A stretch of DNA of 64,000 nt, from contig OZ024940.1 in the NCBI GenBank assembly GCA_964017235.1, positions 26,603,615-26,667,614 of the forward strand, written 5' to 3'. Position numbers and translations under genes: made by a program. The notes under the pieces were generated by a model. The model made no database searches and had not been told where the DNA came from. It was given only the letters and a program-made list of their open reading frames with translations. Source of the DNA: Sabellastarte sp. h YS-2021 (Eukaryota > Annelida > Polychaeta > Sabellida > Sabellidae). Positions 55,595 through 64,000 of this stretch are shown here, piece by piece (within the stretch, counting starts at the first letter, position 1; each line of letters begins with the position of its first letter).

Positions 55595-57831
55595 TTGCAA
55601 AATGATTCCTCCCGTAAAAGAATTTGTAGAGGATCAAGACTCAATTCAGAATGTAAGCTCAAATGTTGTTTTTCATGTTCCATGTGTAATCGGGCCGTCA
55701 CAAAGGAAAGACATAAGTCCCTTTCAGTTTCACAGAGAAATAAAGCATGTCAAGCCTGTGTACTGTGTAAGTCATTGTCTTTGTGCCCCCAATGTCAGAG
55801 ATGCCCATCATGTTGTCGACAATCCACCTGTGGGAGGCCGTCTGCACCTTTTTGGCAGGTCTGGCTCTCCCTGGGTTCAAATCCAAGGGTAGTTTCCATA
55901 CTAAAGGAAGGGTATTCCCTGCCCTTCAAAGTAAGACCACCTCTGTCAAGGTCACCGGTGATAATCAGTCATTATGCAGATCCGATCAAAAACAAGCACC
56001 TCAAAGAATCCTTACAGGCGCTAATCCAAAAACAGGCGGTAGAAAAGGTCATGGTCCCTTCATCTCTGGCCTTTTACAACCGGCTATTTCTGGTACCAAA
56101 GCCCAACAACAAATGGAAGCCCATCCTAGACCTCAGTCAACTGAACTTGTACCTAGCGTCAGCCTCCTTCAAGATGGAAACCCCCAAGACCATCAGACTC
56201 TCCCTTCAGAAAGGGGAGTGGGTCACCTCGCTGGACTTCAGTGACGCCTACTTTCATATCCCGATAAGTCAAAGGTCATGGAAGTACTTGAGATTCCACC
56301 TCAATGGTCAAACCTACCAGTTCACTGCCCTCCCTTTCGGTCTTTCCACGGCTCCGTTGGAGTTCACAAAGGTTGTCAAGGAGGTCAAATTGATGGCACA
56401 GTCCCAAGGTATCCGAATCCAGCAGTACCTAGACGACTGGTTAGTGAGAGCTCCTTGCCAGGAAACGTGCCAACGTCATACCCGGTCCCTGTTGGATTTG
56501 TGTCACAAGCTAGGCTGGGTAGTCAACATGACAAAGTCGGAACTGTGTCCCCAACAGGTGTTCAACTTTGTCGGTTATCGTTTCGACCTCTCTCAGGGCC
56601 TGGTCAAACCCACGCAGGAGAGGTGGATCACTCTGTCTCAGAAAATCAGTCTTCTCTTGGGGCAACAGACCTGCTCGGTCAGACAGTTCATGTCCCTCAT
56701 CGGACTTCTAACAGGTACCGAAAAAGAGGTAGAATCGGGACGCCTTCACATGAGGCCTATTCAATGGCATTTAAAGAAGCATTGGCATGTCCCAGAGTCT
56801 TTAGAGAAGTTAATCCCCATTCCAAGGTCTCTCCATGTTCATCTAAAATGGTGGTTGGAAACAGACAAGGTGCTGAAGGGTCAACCTCTACACCCATTGC
56901 AACACACCCTCCAACTCTTTACAGATGCCTCAAACGAAGGTTGGGGCGCACACTAAGGCGACTGCATGGCAAGAGGCCTTTGGTCCAAATCAGGAGGCGA
57001 CTTGCACATAAATTTGCTAGAACTCAAGGCGGTCCTATTGGCACTAAAACAGTTCGAGCAGTTGTGGTGGAACCAAACCATTCTAGTTTGTACGGACAAC
57101 ACGACGGTGGTTGCGTACATCAACAAGGAAGGGGGTATGAAATCAGGTTCTCTCTGTGCTCTCCTTTGGAGACTCCTGCTTTGGTGCAACCAGAGGCAGA
57201 TTGTTTTGCGAGTCAGACATATTCCAGGTCACCTGAATGTCATTGCCGACAAACTGTCCAGACACAGACAGGTCATTCAGACGGAATGGTCTCTCCTACA
57301 GGAGGTCTTCAACCGTCTTTGCCGGAGATGGCACAAACCGGAAGTAGACTTGTTTGCAACCAGGTTCAATCACAAGCTTCCCAAATTTGTGTCCCCAGTT
57401 CCGGACAGGTTAGCCTGGGCAGTAGATGCGCTTAGTCTTCAGTGGAAAGATCTGGACGCGTATGCTTTCCCTCCAACCGCCCTTCTGGGTCAAGTAGTCA
57501 TCAAATTGTTGGACCGCGGGTGTTGTCGACTCATCTTGATTGCCCCGGGATGGCCAACATGTCGGTCCAAGTTACCTTATCACTTCCCCGGGTGGAGAAC
57601 CTGTTAACTCAACCGTTCAATCAGTGTCCTCACAGGGATCTCCCCAACTTGAATCTTCATGCATGGCTCCTAGAGCCTCCGCCATTAAACAAGCAGGTTT
57701 CTCTGTGGAAGTGGCAACAAGAATTGAAGCTCCTCAGAGACGCTCAACCAGGGCTATCTATGAGTCAAAGTGGGCCGTTTTTGTCAGATGGTGTGAGGAG
57801 AATAAGGTGGACTTCCGGTCTCCCTCTATAA
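55595..57831 (+). pseudogene. DIRS C reverse transcriptase and RNase H, nearly intact
   Basis: Opens 6 nt after the gag stop. RT: FYNRLFLVPKPNNKWKPILD, EWVTSLDFSDAYFHIPISQR, LPFGLSTAPLEFTKVVKEVK, QYLDDWLVRA, FVGYRFDLSQG, FMSLIGLLTGTEKEVESGRL. RNase H: LFTDASNEGWGAH, LHINLLELKAVLLALKQFEQ, CTDNTTVVAYINKEGG, HIPGHLNVIADKLSR. Lesions: one in-frame TAA at 56954-56956 where A has CACTTA (so TTA to TAA), and a short deletion near 57560 that removes the PWFWD block and shifts the frame. Confidence 0.9.
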
Positions 57832-58732
57832 AAGAGATTATGGATTTCCTCCTTTTCCTTTTTCAAGAGAAAAGCCTTCAACCTGTACTATTGAAGGCTA
57901 TAGGACCGCTATAGCCGATAAAGTGGGCAATAGTAGAATAAACATCAGCAAAGATGAAAACTTAACAAGGTTGCTGGATAGTTTTCATAGGGATAAACCA
58001 AAGGGTAGGCGGGGCATCCCGTCTTGGAACCTATCCTTGGTCCTTCATCAGCTTACCAAATCGCCTTTTGAGCCGCTTAGAAAGGCTTCCCTGAAGCATC
58101 TCGCTTTCAAGACGGTGTTCCTACTAGCTCTGGGTTCAGGAAAGAGAAGGAGCGAAATTCATGCTTGGGTCCATAAAAACATCAGACACCAAGAGGATTG
58201 GTCGAAAGTCTCTCTCTATCCATCTCCAGGTTTTATTTCTAAGAATCACCTGGCTAAGGAGGGTCCTGGTTGTGTAGCTCCAGTCATCATTCCGGCCTTA
58301 GCTCCTAGGCTGGACAAATCCCTCAAGGACAACAGGACCCTTTGTCCAGTTAGGGTGTTGCGTTATTATTTGGACAAGACCAAGGACCTCCGTTCTGGCA
58401 AGGAGTTGGTTTTTGTCTCCTTCAGGAGGAGCTTCCATAAAGACATTGTTCCCGCCACTATCTCCTCCTGGATCAAGCAAACAATTGTCTTATGCTACCA
58501 ACTGTCAGATGAACAGGCTCAAACCTTGCACCAAATTCGGGCACATGATGTCCGTGCCTTTGCAGCTTCCAAAGCCTTCCAAGGAGGAGTGCCTTTAGAA
58601 CAGATCTTGTCAGCCTGTCATTGGAAGTATCACAACACATTCACTCAGTTCTATCTGAAAGATGTAGCCTGGGCGGACTCCGAATTGTACCATTTGGGTC
58701 CTGTGGTTGCCGCCCAGCAAATTAAACAGTGA
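57664..58732 (+). pseudogene. DIRS C tyrosine recombinase, one frameshift
   Basis: GFSVEVATRIEAPQRRSTRA, KWAVFVRWCEENKVDF, then a missing base near 57885 (frame lost at LQP.TIEGYRTAIADKVG), resuming through the end. Catalytic set complete: GSGKRRSEIHAW (Arg), HDVRAFAASKAFQGGVPLEQ (HxxR), CHWKYHNTFTQFYLKDVAWA (HW, Tyr). It ends AAQQIKQ-stop at 58732, as in B (AAQQIHK-stop). An A-rich stretch follows (58775-58798), also seen after the recombinase of B. Confidence 0.9.
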
Positions 58733-59086
58733 CCAGGAGATTTCCATGTGTATATATGTATATATATATAGATTTAAAAAAAAAAAAAAAAAAAAAAACG
58801 TCCCTGCAGTCTGTCTTGTTCTCATATGATGGATGAGGGAATAGTTTTTTAACTTCTTCTACACAACTTCCTTAGGAATCCTTGGGACAGAACTCCTCTC
58901 CCCTCTTGCCTAGTTGTTTTTCAGACTACTCTGAAAAGAAGAAGGGGGGGGGGGGGGCAACATAACTAGGGTGTTTGGACCATCTGTCTAGATGGGTAAA
59001 CCTCTGTTTTCATAGAATATCTCTGGAGTTCGAACCTTAGTCCCCAATACTTTAGAGCTACCCTCCAACCACTGGGTAGTTATTCT

Positions 59087-59183
59087 GGACTGGTCCACTA
59101 GGTAAGATATATTAACACAATAAAATGGAAAATTTAATAGTTAAATTAAATTTTTCTAAGATAATATCTTACCTAGTGGACCA
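59087..59183 (+). repeat. DIRS C internal complementary region
   Basis: CTGGTCCACTAGGTAAGATA, TATTAACACAATAAAAT (reverse of left end) joined to GGAAAATTTAATAGTTAAAT (reverse of right end), with AAT at the join. Confidence 0.92.
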
Positions 59184-59237
59184 GGGGATTCCCACCCTAC
59201 CTTCCCCGCTTGCAGCTCAATAGGGGACATTCTAAGG

Positions 59238-59467
59238 TAGGCAACAAAAAGAGGAAGTGCGCATGCGCACACATGTGCAGTAGGGGAGCTGGGTGCAGAG
59301 AGGACGCCTGGCGAATGAAGACGACACTACCGGTCCCGGTCAGAGCCCAGCTCAGGATGTTTTTTTCTAACGTTTGGTGGGACCGGCTGTGCGCCGGACA
59401 AATGCACTGGTCCACTAGGTAAGATATTATCTTATAAAAATTTAATTTAACTATTAAATTTTCCATT
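59238..59467 (+). repeat. DIRS C right inverted terminus
   Basis: GAGGAAGTGCGCATGCGCAC, GCCTGGCGAATGAAGACGAC, ACTGGTCCACTAGGTAAGAT mirror the left terminus. The outer AACTATTAAATTTTCCATT is right-specific. Confidence 0.92.
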
Positions 59468-60394
59468 TTGAGATTACTTTTTTAATTGTTATATAGAGTA
59501 TACTAAAATTAACAGATTTCATTCACATTTTGCATGTATATGTAACTGACCATACATTAAGGTGACCTTAAACTCCCAGTAATAATAGAATTATATTCAC
59601 TTTAATTTTGCAAATTTTTGAACAGTATTTCAAATACTGTGCAGTTCTGGGCATTTGAGTTGTGGATGCAACAACCTTGAACAGAACCAGTGTGGGAAAT
59701 TCCTGGCAGACTGAGGCCAGCAAATATGTGGTCAGGTCGAGAAAGTTCATCTCCAACCAGACCAGGAGTTGGTCACAGGGCTCAAAAGTACCACCAACTG
59801 GCCAGTCCACCACCTTCTTGATCCACTTCTATAGAAGCTGCTTCTTTATGCACATCTTGCATGGTCAAATTATGGTTTAGATGTTTTGAATATTACCAGT
59901 ACATACAGAAGTGGCAATACATTCAATGAATGCTTATGTGTGGTGTTGGGTGGGCAAAACATGTGACTCACGTGATAAGTAATATCCTTAATGAATTCTA
60001 ATTGCTTTCTTGGCAGTTTCTGCAACAAGTGTATCCATGGCAACACTTTTCATGTTTCTTGGTCTTTTAATTTTGTGGGCATTTAACATTATTCCAAACT
60101 TTCAGAATATGTTCGTTACAAGAGAAAGTTGTCGAGATTTGGTTTAAGGCAACATTTGGCAACAGCTGTTGCCATGGCAACACTTTTCCTATTGTTTTTC
60201 ACTTTTAATTTGGTGGGTTCTTTATAAATAAAATCCATGCAAATATTTTAACCAATAATTTCAGGAAATTTTCTTGTGCTTTATTATGTTTTCAAACTAT
60301 CGATCGTTTTTATTAAACCACTCAGGCCTTTGGGCTTCATGGGTTTAATACAGGTGATCGGTAGTGAAAAATCATCAGAAAACACTCAAATATG
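59468..60394. other. Intergenic sequence right of DIRS C, no recognised gene
   Basis: A short piece near 59560-59595 (AAGGTGACCTTAAACTCCCA) resembles the 52545/60395 repeat. A minus-strand open stretch of about 80 codons (59813-59568) reads like protein (VDWPVGGTFEPCDQLLVWLE) but I could not assign it. Two similar blocks with CCATGGCAACACTTTTC occur near 60035 and 60173. Confidence 0.45.
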
Positions 60395-60738
60395 TCATTT
60401 ATTGTGTCACCAGCATTTATGCTGCGTGGCATATAGGGATAGTTGTGTCATCTCATTTTGTTGCGTCACTTTCTATTCCGGACAGTATCTCAAAAATGGC
60501 TTCCTGGATTAAATTCAAATTTGGAAGTGGATGGTCCTCAGGGTGTGCCATATTGTAGGGTGACCTTAAACTCCCAGTAGTAACATAATACTTAATGAGT
60601 TTAAGTTTTTTTGTTTCCGGACTGTATCTCAAAAACAGGTTGACTGATTCAATTCAAATTTGCCATGTGGTTATAACTGGTTTTCAAGATGTGCCCTATT
60701 TAAGGTGACCTTAAACTCACACGTATAAAGGAATTATT
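60395..60738 (+). repeat. Paralogous repeat block, copy 2 (uninterrupted at the DIRS C target)
   Basis: GTGTCACCAGCATTTATGCT, CGGACAGTATCTCAAAAATG, GGTTGACTGATTCAATTCAA, ACGTATAAAGGAATTATTTT. It continues into TTGAGATTACTTTTT, which is the right flank of DIRS C. Confidence 0.9.
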
Positions 60739-60751
60739 TTGAGATTACTTT

Positions 60752-61180
60752 TTATGTCAGCTGACTTGTCAGTCAGCTGACATTATGTCGTGACTCTGCG
60801 GCGTGGGTGTCCGCGTCCGCGTGAACAACTTCTCCTCCAAAACTACAAGGCCTAGAGACGTGCTGTTTTTTTTAAAAGATACCCTATCTATCGAGGATGA
60901 AAAATTGTTCAAGGCATGCAAATCTGTCTGTTCGTCTGTTTGCTAGAGACATTACAAGGGGGGTACCCCCACCAAAAGTGTGAAAATTTCAACACTTAAT
61001 CACAATTTTCTCAGTGACTATTGCAGGGATTTCTCTCATATCTTGCATATATGTACTAGGCCACAGGTAGATTCTCTTGTGTGAGTATGAGACCTGGATC
61101 TGTCTTACTTTTTTTTTAATAAATTTTTTTAATAATTTTTAATGCATTAAAATTCATGAAATCATGCACAAAATCATTTA
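60752..61180. mobile_element. Left end of a hairpin-headed, array-carrying element
   Basis: GTCAGCTGACTTGTCAGTCA-GCTGAC forms inverted repeats at about 60757-60782, followed by non-coding sequence (GCGGCGTGGGTGTCCGCGTC, AAAACTACAAGGCCTAGAGA) that leads into the ~155-bp array. The right end is not in view or not recognised. Confidence 0.5.
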
Positions 61181-63670
61181 TAACTTGAAAAGTGTTGCAT
61201 TTAGAGCATTTTGTTAAAATATGTTATTCAGCTACTTTTTTCATAGCTACAATATGGTGAGTAAGTTGGGTGCCTGTCTCAATAGCTAAGTGAGTAATAG
61301 CTACTTTTGGGCTTTTCAGTAACTTCCATCATGAGTAAAATCACTTGTAACTTAAAAACTATTGCATTTAGAGAATTTCGTATAAATATGTTATTCAGCT
61401 ACTTTTGGGTCAGCTATAACATAGTAAAATTTTAGACCTGTAGCTCATGGCATAGCTGAGTAATAGCTACTTTTAGGTTATCACTGTTGAGTAAATCGCT
61501 TATAACTTCAAAAATATTGCATTTAGAGAATTTCGTATAAATATGTTATTCAGCTACTTTTGGGTCAGCTATAACATATTAAAATTTCAGACCTGTAGCT
61601 CATGGCATAGCTGAGTAATAGCTACTTTTAGGTTATCACTGTTGAGTAAATCGCTTATAACTTGGAAACTATTGCATTTACAGTATTTTGTTGCAATATA
61701 TTATTCACCTATTTTGGGATCAGCTATAACATAGTGAAGTTTCAGATCTGTGGCTCATTGCATAGCTGAGTAATAGCTACTTTGAAGTTCTCACTATTGA
61801 GTAAATCACTTGTAACTTAAAACCTATTGCATTTAGAGAATTTCGTATAAATATGTTATTCAGCTACTTTTGGGCCAGCTATAACATAGTGAAATTTCAG
61901 ATCTGTAGGTCATGGCATAGCTGAGTAATAGCTACTTTAAAGTTCTCACTATTGAGTAAATCAGTTGTAATTGGAAAACTATTGCATTTAGAGAATTTCG
62001 TATAAATATGTTATTCAGCTACTTTTGGGTCAGCTATAACATAGTAAAATTTCAGACCTGTAGCTCATGGCATAGCTGAGTAATAGCTACTTTTAGGTCA
62101 TCACTATTGAGTAAATCAGTTGTAACTTGAAAACTATTGCATTTACAGTATTTTGCTTAAATATGTTGTTCACCTACTTTTGGGTCAGCTATAACATAGT
62201 GAAATTTCAGACCTGTAGCTCATTGCATAGCTGAGTAATAACTACTTTGAGGTTCTCACTATTGAGTAAATCAGTTGTAATTGCAAAACTATTGCATTTA
62301 GAGAATTTAGTATAAATATGTTATTCAGCTACTTTTGGGTCAGCTATAACATAGTAAAATATCAGACCTGTAGCTCATGGCATAGCTGAGTAATAGCTAC
62401 TTTTAGGTCATCACTATTGAGTAAATCAGTTGTAACTTGAAAACTATTGCATGTACAGTATTTTGCTTAAATATGTTGTTCACCTACTTTTGGGTCAGCT
62501 ATAACATAGTAAAATTTCAGACCTGTAGCTCATGGCATAGCTGAGTAATAGCTACTTTGAGGTTATCACTGTTGAGTAAATTGCTTATAACTTGGAAATT
62601 ATTGCATTTAGAGTATTTTGTTTCAATATGTTATTCACCTATTTTGGGGTCAGCTATAACATAGTGAAGTTCCAGACCTGTGACTCATTGCATAGCTGAG
62701 TAATAGCTACTTTGAAGTTCTCAATGTTGAGTAAATCACTTATAATTTGAAAACTATTGCATTTAGAGAATTTAGTATAGATATGTTATTCAGCTACTTT
62801 TGGATCAGCTATAACATAGTAAAATTTCAGACCTGTAGCTCATGGCATAGCTGAGTAATAGCTACTTTTAGGTTATCACTGTTGAGTAAATCACTTATAA
62901 CTTGCAAACTATTGCATTTAGAGTATTTTGTTGCAATATGTTATTCACCTATTTTGGGGTCAGCTATAACATAGTGAAGTTCCAGACCTGTGGCTCATTG
63001 CATAGCTGAGTAATAGCTACTTTGAAGTTCTCACTGTTCAGTAAATCAGTTGTAATTGGAAAACTATTGCCTTTACAGAAATTTGTGCAAATATGTTATT
63101 CAGCTACTTTTGGGTCAGCTATAACATAGTGAAATTACAGACCTGTAGCTCATGGCACAACTGAGCAATAGCTATTCTCAGGCACTGACTGTTGAGTAAA
63201 TCGGCTATAACTTGAAAAATATTGCATTTGGAGTATTTTGTTAAAATATATTGTTCACCTACTTTTGGGTTAGCTATAACATACTGAAATTACAGACCTA
63301 TAGCTCGTGGCATAGCGGAGCAATAGCTATTTTCAGGTTCTCACTATTGAGTAAATCAGTTGTAACTTGAAAACTATTGCATTTACAGTATTTTGCTTAA
63401 ATATGTTGTTCACCTACTTTTAGGTCAGCTATAACAGAGCAAAAATTCAGACATGTAGCTCATTGCATAGCTGAGTAATAGTTACTTTGAGGTTCTCACT
63501 CTTGAGTAAATCAGTTGTAACTTGAAAACTATTACATTTAGAGTATTTTGTTAAATATGTTATTCACAGACGTTTTGGTCAGCTATAACATAGTGAAATT
63601 GCAGACCTCTATGTCATGGCATAGCTGAGCAAAGCTTCTTTCAGGTTCTCACTGTTGAGTAAATCATTGT
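61180..63670 (+). repeat. ~155-bp tandem array, about 16 units
   Basis: Unit markers: GTTGAGTAAATCA, AACTTGAAAACTATTGCATT, TTATTCAGCTACTTTTGGGT, CAGCTATAACATAGTGAAAT, ACCTGTAGCTCATGGCATAG, CTGAGTAATAGCTAC. Successive markers are about 155 bp apart (for example 61441, 61596, 61751). Several units share subtypes (STTATT-type TTTTGTTGCAATAT versus AATTTCGTATAAATATG) in an alternating order, suggesting higher-order structure. Confidence 0.93.
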
Positions 63671-63679
63671 ATCCAACCT

Positions 63680-64000
63680 GTAGGAAATCATGGGCTGGGA
63701 ATCTGTTAATATGGTCCGATTTGACCTTGGAACCCTCCTTCAAGGTCAAATGAGGATAGCCAAACATAAAAGTGCTTATAACTCGCTTATTATTGGTCCT
63801 AGAGGTTTGGAATGAAAACCAACCTATAGAAAATCATGAGCTGGGAATTTTTTGGTGTGGTCGGATTTCACCTTGGACCCCTCCTTCAAGGTCAAATGAG
63901 GATAGCCAAACTTAAAAGTGCTTATAACTCGCTTATTATTGGTCCTAGAGGTTTGGAATGGAAAACCAACCTATAGAAAATCATGGGCTGGGAATCTTTT
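63680..64000 (+). repeat. ~145-bp tandem repeat running off the window
   Basis: GGGCTGGGAATC at about 63694, 63840 and 63984, with CCCTCCTTCAAGGTCAAATG, AGGATAGCCAAAC and ATAACTCGCTTATTATTGGT. It abuts the ~155-bp array without a gap. The same family has two copies at 11835-12110. Confidence 0.92.

Larger units (their letters stand above)
52927..59467 (+). mobile_element. DIRS retrotransposon C (6.5 kb)
   Basis: Downstream of MOCOS. Inverted termini 52927-53140 and 59238-59467, internal complementary region 59087-59183, gag, RT, RNase H, tyrosine recombinase. A family 3 SINE interrupts gag. Comparison with 60720-60750 gives the empty site: GGAATT-ATT-TTGAGATTAC, with ATT at both junctions and no longer duplication. 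Damage is limited to single stops, 1-nt shifts and a short deletion, so it is the best preserved of the three. Confidence 0.93.

Noticed and set aside
61180..63670. CRISPR-like array of regularly spaced repeats
   Set aside because: The whole ~155-bp unit is repeated with no unique spacers, and the window is eukaryotic.

Overview
This is a window of animal nuclear DNA. It has spliced genes with GT-AG introns, AT-rich introns full of transposable elements, several tRNA-derived SINE families and DIRS-type tyrosine-recombinase retrotransposons. One SINE family ends in an AAATAAATAAATA-type tail, and many short elements carry internal tandem arrays; both are typical of molluscs. A mollusc, perhaps a bivalve, is my best guess, but no sequence here proves the clade.

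The backbone is one plus-strand gene, molybdenum cofactor sulfurase (MOCOS), read as 15 exons from 1037 to 45590. Every junction has AG/GT signals and all phases close, giving 3291 coding nt (1096 residues plus stop). It has a PLP-dependent class V aminotransferase/NifS-like half, then an MOSC_N/MOSC half. Its introns hold almost everything else up to 45 kb.

Intron 4 (5253-15818) contains a whole five-exon gene on the opposite strand (14130 to 8237, 953 residues). I do not recognise it as a named gene. It is an internal tandem duplication of a ~475-residue module with a GIY-YIG-nuclease-like core; the first copy lacks the expected arginine. Its first intron is a ~34-bp minisatellite that appears to be copies of its own 5' splice junction. 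Intron 4 also holds a relic DIRS terminus and several SINEs.

Three DIRS retrotransposons (gag-like, RT with YLDD, RNase H, tyrosine recombinase, inverted termini, internal complementary region) lie at 19742-29780 (MOCOS intron 8, split by a nested CR1/L2-like LINE at 23356-27034), 33289-39743 (intron 11, ending 24 nt before the exon 12 acceptor) and 52927-59467 (downstream of MOCOS). Each is disabled by small frameshifts or stops. A second copy of the third element's target at 60395-60750 looks like the empty site and shows an ATT trinucleotide at both junctions.

From 41.2 kb on, tandem repeats and satellite-carrying non-autonomous elements dominate: a 39-bp-type minisatellite (41241-42160), a Helitron/pearl-like element with ~180-bp repeats (43640-45250), a 1.76/2.10-kb segmental tandem duplication (45990-50390), an 11-bp minisatellite (50474-50640), an element with ~168-bp repeats (51078-52300) and an array of ~155-bp units (61180-63670) that runs into another ~145-bp array at the window edge. 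No rRNA gene, functional tRNA gene or CRISPR array was found.
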